Shown here one piece after another: positions 42,023-51,333 of a stretch of DNA of 64,000 bases. The stretch lies in assembly GCF_000765215.1 (NCBI RefSeq), contig NZ_JPJE01000010.1, positions 1-64,000 on the forward strand. The letters run 5' to 3'. The notes beneath the pieces were generated by a model, which searched no databases, was not told the DNA's origin, and saw only the letters and a list, made by a program, of their open reading frames with translations. The position numbers were made by a program, and so were the translations under genes. Numbering within the stretch: the first letter of the stretch is position 1; each line of letters begins with the position of its first letter. This DNA is from Eubacterium sp. ER2. Lineage in GTDB: Bacteria > Bacillota > Clostridia > Lachnospirales > Lachnospiraceae.

Positions 42023-43639
42023 CTATTTTTCGTGCTCACCCTGATATTTCAGCGCTGCCTCCACAAATCCCTTGAACAGCGGGTGGGGCCTGTTGGGTCT
42101 TGATTTCAGCTCGGGGTGAGCCTGGGTGGCTATAAACCACGGGTGGGAGGGGATCTCGATCATCTCGATGATGCGTCCGTCCGGTGACAGGCCGGAGAGC
42201 ATCATGCCGTGAGAGGTGAGGTCATCCCTGTAGTCGTTGTTCACCTCATAGCGGTGGCGGTGACGCTCGTGGATCTCCTCCTTGCCGTAGAGGGCGTAGG
42301 CCTTGGAGCTCTTATCAAGCACACAGGGGTAGGAGCCGAGACGCAGGGTGCCGCCGATGTCCTCGATGCCGATCTGGTCCGGCATGATGTGGATGACCGG
42401 GTGCGTGGTGTCCGGGTCCAGCTCCGCGCTGTGTGCGTCGTGGAAGCCAACCACATCCCTGGCAAATTCCACAATGGCAAGCTGCATGCCAAGGCACAGG
42501 CCCAGGAAGGGGATGTTGTTCTCTCTGGCATAGCGGATGGCCTGGATCTTGCCGTCAATGCCCCGGCTGCCAAAGCCGCCGGGTACGAGAATACCGCTCA
42601 CATCGCCCAGAAGCTCGCCCACGTTGTCAGGCGTGACAGTCTCCGAGTCCACCCACTTGATGTTGACGGTGGCCCGGGAGAAGATGCCTCCGTGCTTCAG
42701 CGCCTCCACTACGCTGATGTAGGCGTCGTGGAGCTGGATATATTTTCCGACAAGAGCCACTGTGACCTCTGTGTTGGGGCTCTTTAAGTAGTCCACCATC
42801 TCTGTCCAGTCCTTCAGATCCGGCTCAGGGCACTCCAGGTGAAGTGACTCGCAGACAACCTCTGCCAGGTGCTCTTTTTCCATGGCAAGGGGAGCCTCAT
42901 ACAGATACTCCACATCCAGGTTCTGGAGCACATGGTCAGCCGGCACATTGCAGAAGAGGGCGATCTTGTCCTTGATGCCCTGGTCCAGAGGATGCTCGGA
43001 GCGGCACACGATGATGTCAGGCTGGATGCCCATGCCCTGCAGATCCTTGACGCTGGCCTGGGTGGGCTTTGTCTTCATCTCCTGGGATGCCCGCAGGTAG
43101 GGGATGAGGGTGACGTGGATGAGGATGACATTTTCCCGTCCCTTCTCGTGCTGGAACTGCCGGATGGCCTCCAGGAAGGGCTGGCTCTCAATGTCGCCTA
43201 CCGTGCCGCCCACCTCGATAATGGCAATCTCTGTATCCTTTGCGACAGGATTGCGGTAGAAGCGGCTCTTGATCTCGTTCGTGATGTGGGGGATCACCTG
43301 TACGGTGCCTCCGCCGAAATCGCCCCGCCTTTCCTTCTGCAGGACAGACCAGTAGATCTTGCCTGTGGTCACATTGGAATTCTTTGTGAGGCTCTCGTCG
43401 ATAAAGCGCTCATAGTGGCCCAGATCCAGGTCCGTCTCCGCCCCGTCGTCTGTGACAAAGACCTCTCCGTGCTGTACCGGGTTCATGGTTCCCGGGTCGA
43501 TGTTGATATAGGGATCAAACTTCTGCATGGTCACCGTATACCCTCTCGCCTTCAGGAGCCGGCCAAGGGATGCGGCTGTGATGCCCTTGCCAAGTCCCGA
43601 TACTACGCCGCCTGTCACAAATACATATTTTACTGCCAT
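42023..43639 (-). CDS. pyrG: CTP synthase
   Basis: The protein has 538 residues. The N-terminal amidoligase domain starts with [23 protein letters not shown]; the C-terminal glutaminase domain has the nucleophile Cys in GLCLGMQLA and the His/Glu pair in [10 protein letters not shown]. It converts UTP to CTP using glutamine and ATP. ATG 43639 with AAGGAGG just ahead is chosen over the in-frame ATG at 43678. The leader lacks an obvious G-rich attenuator of the Bacillus pyrG type. A -10 (TATAAT, minus strand, 43700-43695) overlaps the stop of the upstream DUF1846 gene. Confidence 0.97.
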   Translation of the reverse strand: MAVKYVFVTGGVVSGLGKGITAASLGRLLKARGYTVTMQKFDPYINIDPGTMNPVQHGEVFVTDDGAETDLDLGHYERFIDESLTKNSNVTTGKIYWSVLQKERRGDFGGGTVQVIPHITNEIKSRFYRNPVAKDTEIAIIEVGGTVGDIESQPFLEAIRQFQHEKGRENVILIHVTLIPYLRASQEMKTKPTQASVKDLQGMGIQPDIIVCRSEHPLDQGIKDKIALFCNVPADHVLQNLDVEYLYEAPLAMEKEHLAEVVCESLHLECPEPDLKDWTEMVDYLKSPNTEVTVALVGKYIQLHDAYISVVEALKHGGIFSRATVNIKWVDSETVTPDNVGELLGDVSGILVPGGFGSRGIDGKIQAIRYARENNIPFLGLCLGMQLAIVEFARDVVGFHDAHSAELDPDTTHPVIHIMPDQIGIEDIGGTLRLGSYPCVLDKSSKAYALYGKEEIHERHRHRYEVNNDYRDDLTSHGMMLSGLSPDGRIIEMIEIPSHPWFIATQAHPELKSRPNRPHPLFKGFVEAALKYQGEHEK

Positions 43640-43695
43640 AGTTTCCTCCTTTTGTCTGTCAGATGTTTCGTGGTTCATTTCTTTTAAAAAACATA

Positions 43696-45189
43696 TTATA
43701 TACCTTTTTCTTCCTGAAAAACAGTCTTTTTTTCATATTTTGGCTCGAAAGTTGCCTGTATAAACAATTTCTTAAAGATATTGATGTCCACCTGGCTGAC
43801 CATGACAGAGGTGTGAAGCTGACAGCCCTTCAGCTTCGGCAGCTGCTCCAGAGCCAGCTGGGCGTTTCTGTCCGTGGCCGCGCTGACGGAGAGGGCGATG
43901 AGCACCTCGTCCGTGTGAAGCCGGGGATTGTGGCTTCCCAGGTAGTTGACCTTCAGCTTCTGGATGGGCTCAATGGCCTCCGGGGAGATCACGTGGCATG
44001 CGTGGTCAATGCCTGCCAGCTCCTTGAGCGCGTTCAGAAGAAGAGCTGCGGAGGCGCCCAGCAGGTCGCTTGTCTTTCCGGTGACGATCCTTCCGTCCGG
44101 TAGCTCCAGGGCGGCGGCCGGAGCCCCGGTCTGCTCCGCCCGGTTCAGGGCCGCGTCCACAACAGGACGGTCGTGGGCGGTGATCCCTGCCTGGTTCATG
44201 AGCATCTCGATCTTGAACACCTCCTCCTCGGAGCAGGCGCCGGCGATAAACCGGTCCATGGTGTCGTAGTACCGGCGGATGATCTCCTGGAGGGAGGCCT
44301 GGCGGCATACCTCATCGTCGCAGATACAGTTGCCGGCCATGTTTACGCCCATGTCTGTGGGGGACTTGTAGGGGCTCTCCCCGTAAATGCGCTCAAAGGT
44401 AGTGCGCAGGACCGGGAAAATCTCAATGTCCCTGTTGTAGTTGACCGTTGTCTCGCCGTAGGCCTCCAGGTGGAAGGGGTCGATCATGTTCACGTCGTTG
44501 AGATCCGCTGTGGCTGCCTCGTAGGCCAGGTTCACCGGGTGCTTCAGAGGAATGTTCCAGATGGGGAAGGTCTCGAATTTCGCGTACCCCGCCTGGACGC
44601 CCCGATTGTGCTCGTGGTAGAGCTGAGAGAGGCAGGTGGCCATCTTTCCGCTTCCCGGCCCCGGAGCGGTGATGACTACAAGAGGTCTGGATGTCTCAAT
44701 ATAATCATTTTTTCCGTAGCCCTCGTCGCTGACGATAAGAGGCACATTTCCCGGATAGCCGGGAATGATGTAGTGGAGGTACACGCGGATGCCCAGGCGC
44801 TCCAGCCGGGCCTTGAAAAGATCCGCGCTGCTCTGCCCGCTGTACTGGGTGATGACAACGCTCCCCACATAGAGTCCGGCCCGGATGAACTCGTCCCGCA
44901 GGCGGATAACGTCTGAATCGTAGGTGATCCCCAGATCTCCCCGCACCTTGTTCTTCTCGATGTCCCCCGCGCTGATGACAATGACGATCTCCGCCTGGTC
45001 TGCCAGCTGCTTCAGCAGCCGAAGCTTGCTGTCAGGTGCAAAGCCGGGCAGCACTCTGGAGGCGTGGTAGTCGTCGAAGAGCTTTCCGCCGAACTCCAGA
45101 TAGAGCTTCCCGCCGAATTTGTCAATCCTCTCACGGATGTGGGAGGATTGCATGTGAAGATATTTTTCGTTGTCAAATCCAATTTTCAT
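43696..45189 (-). CDS. DUF1846 family protein
   Basis: The protein has 497 residues. It matches DUF1846: [11 protein letters not shown] at the N-terminus, [55 protein letters not shown] (a P-loop-like GPGSGK), and NMAGNCI. This conserved family has solved structures but no settled function; the GPGSGK segment hints at nucleotide binding. There is no signal peptide, so it is cytoplasmic. AAAGGAA precedes the ATG. It lies 57 bases upstream of pyrG on the same strand and is divergent from ftsH. Full length. Confidence 0.9.
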   Translation of the reverse strand: MKIGFDNEKYLHMQSSHIRERIDKFGGKLYLEFGGKLFDDYHASRVLPGFAPDSKLRLLKQLADQAEIVIVISAGDIEKNKVRGDLGITYDSDVIRLRDEFIRAGLYVGSVVITQYSGQSSADLFKARLERLGIRVYLHYIIPGYPGNVPLIVSDEGYGKNDYIETSRPLVVITAPGPGSGKMATCLSQLYHEHNRGVQAGYAKFETFPIWNIPLKHPVNLAYEAATADLNDVNMIDPFHLEAYGETTVNYNRDIEIFPVLRTTFERIYGESPYKSPTDMGVNMAGNCICDDEVCRQASLQEIIRRYYDTMDRFIAGACSEEEVFKIEMLMNQAGITAHDRPVVDAALNRAEQTGAPAAALELPDGRIVTGKTSDLLGASAALLLNALKELAGIDHACHVISPEAIEPIQKLKVNYLGSHNPRLHTDEVLIALSVSAATDRNAQLALEQLPKLKGCQLHTSVMVSQVDINIFKKLFIQATFEPKYEKKTVFQEEKGI

Positions 45190-45303
45190 TTGTCAGTTCC
45201 TTTCATTTATTTTCCCTGTAATATATGTAAAGAAAAATACACATTTCCTTCACAAGTATACTACAGGAAAGCCCGAGTTTACAATCTTTTCATAATGTTT
45301 TTA

Positions 45304-45332
45304 TTGATTTTAAAACAGGGGATACTTATAAT
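45304..45332 (+). promoter_or_regulatory. Promoter of ftsH
   Basis: TTGATT (45304-45309), a 17-base spacer and TATAAT (45327-45332), about 23 bases before the site AGGAGGAG and the ATG at 45363. Confidence 0.75.
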
Positions 45333-45362
45333 AAGATGGTACATACGTACAGGAGGAGAAAT

Positions 45363-47345
45363 ATGGACAACCAGAACAATCAGAACAGAAATAACAACCA
45401 GGATCCGAACCGGAACAACCGGCAGGGAGCCTCGTTCGTTTTGATCGTAACGCTGATCACAACGATCCTCGTGCTGCTCCTCTTCCAGTTCCAGGGAATG
45501 GAGAGCGCTGAGGAGATATCCTACAACAAGTTTATCAAGATGGTAGAGGACGGAGACGTAGAAAAGGTTGATATAGGAGCCAACCAGATCGATATAACAG
45601 CCAAGCAGGGAAAGGACGACACTGTGCAGAAGGAATACTACACGGGTATCGTCAACGATGACCAGCTTGTGGACCGCCTGCTGGATGCGGGAGTGGAGGT
45701 GAACCAGGAGATACCTGACACCACATCCTCCATGCTGCTGAGTATCATTTTTACCTTCCTTCCCATTGCCTGCATTGTGGGCCTCTGCGTGTGGTTTACA
45801 AAGAAGATGTCCAAGGGCGGCGGCATGATGGGTATTGGAAAGAGTAACGCCAAGATGTATGTGGAGAAGCAGACAGGCGTCACCTTCAAGGATGTGGCGG
45901 GCCAGGACGAGGCCAAGGAGTCACTCCAGGAGGTAGTGGATTTCCTGCACAATCCGGGAAAGTATACCGGCGTGGGGGCCAAGCTTCCCAAGGGCGCCCT
46001 CCTTGTGGGACCTCCGGGAACCGGAAAGACGCTGCTTGCCAAGGCGGTAGCGGGGGAGGCGAAGGTGCCCTTCTTCTCCCTGTCAGGATCGGCCTTTGTG
46101 GAGATGTATGTGGGCGTGGGCGCTTCCAGAGTCCGCGACCTTTTCAAGCAGGCCCAGCAGATGGCGCCCTGTATCATTTTCATCGATGAGATCGACGCCA
46201 TCGGAAAGAGCCGCGACACCCAGCTTGGCGGCAACGACGAGAGGGAGCAGACACTGAACCAGCTCCTGGCGGAGATGGATGGATTTGACACAAATAAGGG
46301 ACTGCTTCTTCTGGCAGCCACCAACCGTCCGGAGATCCTGGATCCGGCGCTTCTGCGCCCGGGACGGTTCGACAGGCGGATCATCGTGGAGCGGCCGGAT
46401 CTGAAGGGCCGTATCGACGTGCTGAAGGTTCACGCCAAGGACGTGCGCATGGATGAGACCGTGGATCTGGAGGCCATTGCCCTGGCCACATCCGGCGCTG
46501 TGGGCTCAGACCTGGCCAACATGATCAACGAGGCCGCTATCAATGCGGTGAAGCACGGCAGAAACGCTGTCTCTCAGAGCGACCTCTTTGAGGCGGTGGA
46601 GACAGTCCTTGTGGGCAAGGAGAAGAAGGACCGTATCATGAGCCAGGAGGAGAGAAGGATCGTATCCTACCACGAGGTGGGGCACGCCCTTGTGAGCGCT
46701 CTCGAGAAGCACGCGGAGCCGGTGCAGAAGATCACCATCGTCCCCAGGACCATGGGAGCCCTCGGCTATGTGATGCAGACGCCTGAGGAGGAGAAGTTCC
46801 TGAACACGAAGAAGGAGCTGGAGGCCATGCTGGTAGGTATGCTGGCAGGCCGTGCCGCCGAGGAGATCGTCTTTGACACAGTCACAACCGGAGCCTCCAA
46901 CGATATCGAGAAGGCCACAAGCATTGCCAGGGCCATGATCACCCAGTACGGCATGAGCGAGAGATTTGGCCTGATCGGCCTTGAGTCGATCCAGAACCGC
47001 TATCTGGATGGAAGACCGGTCCTGAACTGCGGCCAGGAGACAGCCTCTGAGATCGACCAGGAAGTGATGAAGATGCTCAAGGGGGCCTATGAGGAGGCCA
47101 AGAGGCTGCTGAGCGAGCACAGGGAGGCGCTGGACAGGATCGCTGCCTTCCTGATTGAGAAGGAGACCATCACCGGAAAAGAGTTTATGAAGATCTTCCG
47201 GGAGGTAGAGGGACTTCCCGAGACTGAGGACAGGCAGGACGGCGAGGAGCCGAAGGAGGCCCGCATCTCCATGAAGCCGGTGGAGGGCAACACTGAAGAG
47301 ACGGCAACAGATGAGAGCGAAACTGAGAACAACAGCACAGTATAA
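45363..47345 (+). CDS. ftsH: ATP-dependent membrane zinc metalloprotease
   Basis: The protein has 660 residues. Membrane helices are near 24-44 and 124-146 with a small extracellular domain between. The AAA+ domain has Walker A GPPGTGKT (216-223), Walker [12 protein letters not shown] and the second region of homology [21 protein letters not shown]. The protease zinc site is HEVGH around residue 440. FtsH degrades misassembled membrane proteins and short-lived regulators. The N-terminus is Asn-rich and the C-terminus carries an acidic Glu/Thr tail. ATG 45363 with AGGAGGAG is chosen over the upstream in-frame start. First of ftsH-uvrC-hprK-glucokinase. Confidence 0.96.
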   Translation: MDNQNNQNRNNNQDPNRNNRQGASFVLIVTLITTILVLLLFQFQGMESAEEISYNKFIKMVEDGDVEKVDIGANQIDITAKQGKDDTVQKEYYTGIVNDDQLVDRLLDAGVEVNQEIPDTTSSMLLSIIFTFLPIACIVGLCVWFTKKMSKGGGMMGIGKSNAKMYVEKQTGVTFKDVAGQDEAKESLQEVVDFLHNPGKYTGVGAKLPKGALLVGPPGTGKTLLAKAVAGEAKVPFFSLSGSAFVEMYVGVGASRVRDLFKQAQQMAPCIIFIDEIDAIGKSRDTQLGGNDEREQTLNQLLAEMDGFDTNKGLLLLAATNRPEILDPALLRPGRFDRRIIVERPDLKGRIDVLKVHAKDVRMDETVDLEAIALATSGAVGSDLANMINEAAINAVKHGRNAVSQSDLFEAVETVLVGKEKKDRIMSQEERRIVSYHEVGHALVSALEKHAEPVQKITIVPRTMGALGYVMQTPEEEKFLNTKKELEAMLVGMLAGRAAEEIVFDTVTTGASNDIEKATSIARAMITQYGMSERFGLIGLESIQNRYLDGRPVLNCGQETASEIDQEVMKMLKGAYEEAKRLLSEHREALDRIAAFLIEKETITGKEFMKIFREVEGLPETEDRQDGEEPKEARISMKPVEGNTEETATDESETENNSTV

Positions 47346-47397
47346 GCGGATTGTGAGATAACTAAGGCTTGAGTTTAGGACAGGGGAAGATTTTCCC

Positions 47398-47426
47398 TTG
47401 TCCTTTTTCATGCGGGACAGTATAAT
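47398..47426 (+). promoter_or_regulatory. Promoter immediately before uvrC
   Basis: TTGTCC (47398-47403), a 17-base spacer and TATAAT (47421-47426). The first candidate uvrC ATG, at 47434, is seven bases after the -10. Confidence 0.6.
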
Positions 47427-47433
47427 GTTAACC

Positions 47434-49299
47434 ATGGAAAGCAGGAATATGGAAAACAGTAATTTTGATATACAGGAAGAACTGAAAAAATTGCCGGGGA
47501 AGCCCGGCGTGTATCTGATGCACGATGAGAAGGATGAGATCATCTATGTGGGGAAGGCTATCAGCCTGAAGAATCGGGTGCGGCAGTATTTCCAGAGCAG
47601 CCGAGGCAAGAGCGTGAAGATTGAGCAGATGGTGACCCACATCACCCGCTTTGAGTACATTGTGACAGATTCGGAGCTGGAGGCCCTTGTCCTGGAGTGT
47701 AATCTGATCAAGGAGCACAGGCCCAAATACAACACCATGCTCATGGACGACAAGGCCTATCCCTTTATCAAGGTGTCGGTGGATGAGCCCTTTCCCCGGA
47801 TCATGATGGCCAGGCGCATGGTGAAGGACAAGGCGAAATACTTTGGCCCCTACACGAGCGCGGGGGCTGTCAAGGACACCATCGAGCTGATCCGCAAGCT
47901 GTACAAGGTGAGGAGCTGCAACCGCCGCCTTCCCAGAGATACGGGGAAGGAGAGGCCCTGCCTGAACTATCATATCCACCAGTGCGACGCCCCCTGTCAG
48001 GGGTACGTGTCCCAGGAGACCTACAGGAAATCCATAGACGAGGTGCTCCGCTTTTTGGGAGGAAATTATGAGGTTATTTTGAAGGAGCTGGAGGAGAAGA
48101 TGATGAAGGCCTCCGAGGACCTGGAGTTCGAGAAGGCCATCGAGTACAGGGAGCTTCTGGGAAGCGTGAAGAAGATCGCCCAGAAGCAGAAGATTACCGA
48201 CACAGCCGGCAACGACAGGGATATCCTGGCGGCAGCCACGGACAAAGAGGACGCGGTGGTGCAGGTCTTCTTTATCCGGGGCGGCAGGCTGATCGGGAGA
48301 GACCATTTTTATCTGAAGCTGAGCGGGGACGAGACCACAGGGGAGATCATCTCCAGCTTTATCAAGCAGTTCTACGCCGGTACACCCTATATACCGGCGG
48401 AGCTGATGACCCAGACTGAGATCGAGGACGGGGAGGTCCTGGAGGAATGGCTGAGCCAGAAGCGAGGCCACAGGGTGCATATCCGTGTGCCCAAAAAAGG
48501 GACAAAGGAGAAGCTGGTGGAGCTGGCGGAAAAGAATGCTGCCCTGGTGCTCAGTAAGGACAGGGAGAGGCTGAAGCGGGAGGAGGGCCGCACCATCGGC
48601 GCGGTGAAGGAGATTGCCCGCCTTCTTGGCCTGGAGCACCTGAACCGGATGGAGGCCTATGACATCTCCAATATCAGCGGGTTTGCCTCTGTCGGTTCTA
48701 TGGTGGTCTACGAGAAGGGAAAGCCAAAGAGAAACGATTACCGCAAATTCCGCATTAAGAGCGTCCAGGGGCCGGACGACTACGCCAGCATGAAAGAGGT
48801 GCTGACAAGAAGGTTCCGCCACGGCCTGGAGGAGCGGGAAGAGGGGAAGGAGACGGGAAGCTTTACCGCCTTTCCGGACCTGATCCTCATGGACGGAGGA
48901 AAGGGACAGGTAGGGATCGCCCTCCAGGTGCTGGATGAGCTCCACCTGAACATACCTGTGTGCGGTATGGTGAAGGACGACAGCCATCGTACCAGAGGAC
49001 TCTACTATAATAATAAAGAGCTTCCCATTGACCGGAATTCAGAGGGCTTTAAGCTGATCACCAGGATACAGGACGAGGCCCACCGGTTTGCCATAGAGTT
49101 TCACAGAAAGCTGCGCAGCAAGGAGCAGGTTCATTCTGTCCTGGACGATATCCCCGGGGTGGGGCCGGCCAGGAGAAAGGATCTGATGAAGCATTTTGCC
49201 AGCCTGGATGAGATACGGCAGGCGGATGTGGAGGACCTGAAAAAACTGCCCAGCATGAATGAAAAATCAGCGCAGGAGGTGTATAAGTTTTTTCACTGA
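47434..49299 (+). CDS. uvrC: Excinuclease ABC subunit C
   Basis: The protein has 621 residues. The GIY-YIG nuclease domain starts [20 protein letters not shown], the UVR motif lies in the [18 protein letters not shown] region, the RNase H-like domain includes YDISNISG and [11 protein letters not shown], and two C-terminal HhH motifs include [16 protein letters not shown]. It makes both incisions in nucleotide excision repair. ATG 47434 lacks a ribosome-binding site and would be leaderless; ATG 47449 has only a weak, tightly spaced AGGA. Either leaves the enzyme complete. It lies 88 bases after ftsH. Confidence 0.94.
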   Translation: MESRNMENSNFDIQEELKKLPGKPGVYLMHDEKDEIIYVGKAISLKNRVRQYFQSSRGKSVKIEQMVTHITRFEYIVTDSELEALVLECNLIKEHRPKYNTMLMDDKAYPFIKVSVDEPFPRIMMARRMVKDKAKYFGPYTSAGAVKDTIELIRKLYKVRSCNRRLPRDTGKERPCLNYHIHQCDAPCQGYVSQETYRKSIDEVLRFLGGNYEVILKELEEKMMKASEDLEFEKAIEYRELLGSVKKIAQKQKITDTAGNDRDILAAATDKEDAVVQVFFIRGGRLIGRDHFYLKLSGDETTGEIISSFIKQFYAGTPYIPAELMTQTEIEDGEVLEEWLSQKRGHRVHIRVPKKGTKEKLVELAEKNAALVLSKDRERLKREEGRTIGAVKEIARLLGLEHLNRMEAYDISNISGFASVGSMVVYEKGKPKRNDYRKFRIKSVQGPDDYASMKEVLTRRFRHGLEEREEGKETGSFTAFPDLILMDGGKGQVGIALQVLDELHLNIPVCGMVKDDSHRTRGLYYNNKELPIDRNSEGFKLITRIQDEAHRFAIEFHRKLRSKEQVHSVLDDIPGVGPARRKDLMKHFASLDEIRQADVEDLKKLPSMNEKSAQEVYKFFH

Positions 49300-49346
49300 T
49301 GTGTTATACTTGTCATAGTATTTAAAAACAGAAAAGGAGATAAGAC

Positions 49347-50270
49347 ATGTCAAAAATAGAAATTCAGAAGATCGTCGAGAAGATGAACCTGAAAAATCTG
49401 ACTCCCGACGTGGGGCTGGCTGACAAATATGTGGAGGTGCCGGATATCAACAGGCCGGCTCTGCAGCTTACAGGCTTCTTTGACCATTTCGACGCGGAGA
49501 GAGTGCAGATTATCGGATATGTGGAATATACGTTTTTAGAGCAGATGGATGAGGCCACAAAGATCAAGGTCTACGAGACGCTGCTCGCCTACAAGATCCC
49601 CTGCATTATCTTCTGTCGTGCCCTGAAGCCGGATCAGGAGCTGCTGGAGAAGGCGCAGGAGCTGGATGTGCCCATCTTCTCCACGGAGATGAAGACCTCC
49701 GCCTTTACCGCAGAGCTGATCCGCTGGCTGAATGTGCAGCTGGCGCCCTGCATTTCCATCCACGGCGTACTGGTAGATGTGTACGGCGTGGGCGTGATGA
49801 TCATGGGCGAGAGTGGCATCGGCAAGAGCGAGGCGGCTCTGGAGCTGGTGAGAAGGGGACACCGTCTTGTCAGCGACGACGTGGTGGAGATCCGCAAGGT
49901 CAGTGACGACACCCTGGTGGGAACCGCGCCCGACGTGACAAAGCATTTTATCGAGCTGCGCGGTATCGGTATTGTGGATGTCAAAATGCTCTACGGCGTG
50001 CAGAGCGTCAGGGAGACCCAGAATATCGAGCTGGTCATCACCCTGGAGGACTGGGACAGGGAGAAGAAATACGACAGGCTTGGTATGGAGGAGCAGTACA
50101 CAGAGTTCCTCGGCAACAAGGTTGTCTGCCATCAGCTTCCCATCCGTCCCGGGCGTAACCTCTCCATCATCGTGGAGACGGCGGCCATCAACTACAGACA
50201 GAAGAAGATGGGCTATAACGCGGCGGAGGAGCTGTACAAAAGGGTGCAGAGGAACCTGGCAAAGAAATAG
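49347..50270 (+). CDS. hprK: HPr kinase/phosphorylase
   Basis: The protein has 307 residues. The P-loop GESGIGKS is at 154-161, LVSDDVVEIR at 174-183, and the HprK signature IELRGIGIVDVKMLYG at about 202-217. It phosphorylates HPr on Ser46 when glycolytic intermediates are high, which turns HPr into a co-repressor for CcpA. AAAAGGAG lies before the ATG. The cre-like rbs operators in this window could be among the final targets. It is followed by a glucokinase gene 25 bases on. Confidence 0.96.
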   Translation: MSKIEIQKIVEKMNLKNLTPDVGLADKYVEVPDINRPALQLTGFFDHFDAERVQIIGYVEYTFLEQMDEATKIKVYETLLAYKIPCIIFCRALKPDQELLEKAQELDVPIFSTEMKTSAFTAELIRWLNVQLAPCISIHGVLVDVYGVGVMIMGESGIGKSEAALELVRRGHRLVSDDVVEIRKVSDDTLVGTAPDVTKHFIELRGIGIVDVKMLYGVQSVRETQNIELVITLEDWDREKKYDRLGMEEQYTEFLGNKVVCHQLPIRPGRNLSIIVETAAINYRQKKMGYNAAEELYKRVQRNLAKK

Positions 50271-50295
50271 AAAATAAGGAATAGGGAGTCAGAAG

Positions 50296-51225
50296 ATGAA
50301 GTATTGTTTTGGAGTAGATATTGGCGGAACAACCGTGAAGATGGGACTGTTTTCCACGGAGGGAGAGCTGTACGAGAAATGGGAGATCAAGACTCACACA
50401 GAGAATGAGGGAAAGCAGGTCCTGCCGGATATCGCGGCCTCTGTCCGCGCTAAGATGGAGGAAAAAGGAATTTCCGCGGAGGAGACAGCGGGCGTGGGAG
50501 TCGGCGTGCCGGCTCCGGTTAGTGAAGGAATTGTAAAGAACAGCGCCAATATCGGATGGGGCTATAAAAATGTTAAAAAGGAGATGGAGGAGCTTCTGCC
50601 GGGAATCCGGGCTGAAATCGGAAACGATGCCAATGTGGCGGCCCTGGGCGAGATGTGGCTGGGAGCCGGAAAGGGCTGCAGCAACATGATTATGGTGACG
50701 CTGGGCACTGGCGTGGGCGGCGGCGTGATCTGCCAGGGACATGTCATTGCAGGGGCAAACGGAGCCGGCGGCGAGATCGGACATATCTGTGTGAACTACA
50801 GCGAGACAGAAAAGTGCGGCTGCGGGAAGACCGGATGTCTGGAGCAGTACGCGTCCGCCACAGGAATCGCCCGTCTTGCAAAGCTGCGCCTTGCAAAGCT
50901 ACACGGGAAGACGCTGCTGGAGGGGAAAAACCTCAGCGCAAAGTCAGTCTTTGACGCGGTGAAGAAGGACGACAGAGTGGCGATTGAGATTGCGGAGGAG
51001 TTTGGAGCTTATCTGGGACATGCCCTCGCCAACATGGCAGTGATCGTGGATCCCGAGATGATCGTCATCGGCGGCGGCGTTTCCAATGCGGGACCTGCCC
51101 TTCTGCCTTTCATCGAGAAGCCCTTCCAGGAGAAGGCTTTCTTTGCCAACAAGGATACAAAGATCGTGCTGGCCACACTGGGCAATGACGCCGGTATCTG
51201 CGGAGCGGCAAGGCTGATCATCTGA
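50296..51225 (+). CDS. ROK-family glucokinase
   Basis: The protein has 309 residues. The phosphate-binding motif DIGGTTVKMG is at the N-terminus, GNDANVAALGE carries the catalytic Asp, and the ROK zinc motif reads CGCGKTGCLEQYAS after the metal-binding His in EIGHICVNY. It phosphorylates glucose (possibly also N-acetylmannosamine-like sugars) with ATP. There is no helix-turn-helix, so it is a kinase rather than a ROK repressor. Position in the ftsH-uvrC-hprK run suggests glucose metabolism near the carbon-control kinase. A strong terminator follows. Confidence 0.92.
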   Translation: MKYCFGVDIGGTTVKMGLFSTEGELYEKWEIKTHTENEGKQVLPDIAASVRAKMEEKGISAEETAGVGVGVPAPVSEGIVKNSANIGWGYKNVKKEMEELLPGIRAEIGNDANVAALGEMWLGAGKGCSNMIMVTLGTGVGGGVICQGHVIAGANGAGGEIGHICVNYSETEKCGCGKTGCLEQYASATGIARLAKLRLAKLHGKTLLEGKNLSAKSVFDAVKKDDRVAIEIAEEFGAYLGHALANMAVIVDPEMIVIGGGVSNAGPALLPFIEKPFQEKAFFANKDTKIVLATLGNDAGICGAARLII

Positions 51226-51276
51226 CACGGACAGAGCCGGGTGGATATAGGCAGAGATGTAGAAAAAAGAGGTATA

Positions 51277-51326
51277 AATAAAAGCAGGTGTGAATGAGCT
51301 GCTGCTCATTCGCACCTGCTTTTATT
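51277..51326. terminator. Bidirectional terminator between glucokinase and PBP genes
   Basis: AATAAAAGCAGG...GAATGAGC (51277-51299) pairs with GCTCATTC...CCTGCTTTTATT (51304-51326): a 23-bp stem with one wobble and a four-base loop, with A/T runs on both ends. Confidence 0.9.
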
Positions 51327-51333
51327 TTGATTT

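Noticed and set aside
47428-48987. Open frame of 519 codons antisense to uvrC
   Set aside because: It is a shadow of uvrC with no family similarity that I can see.
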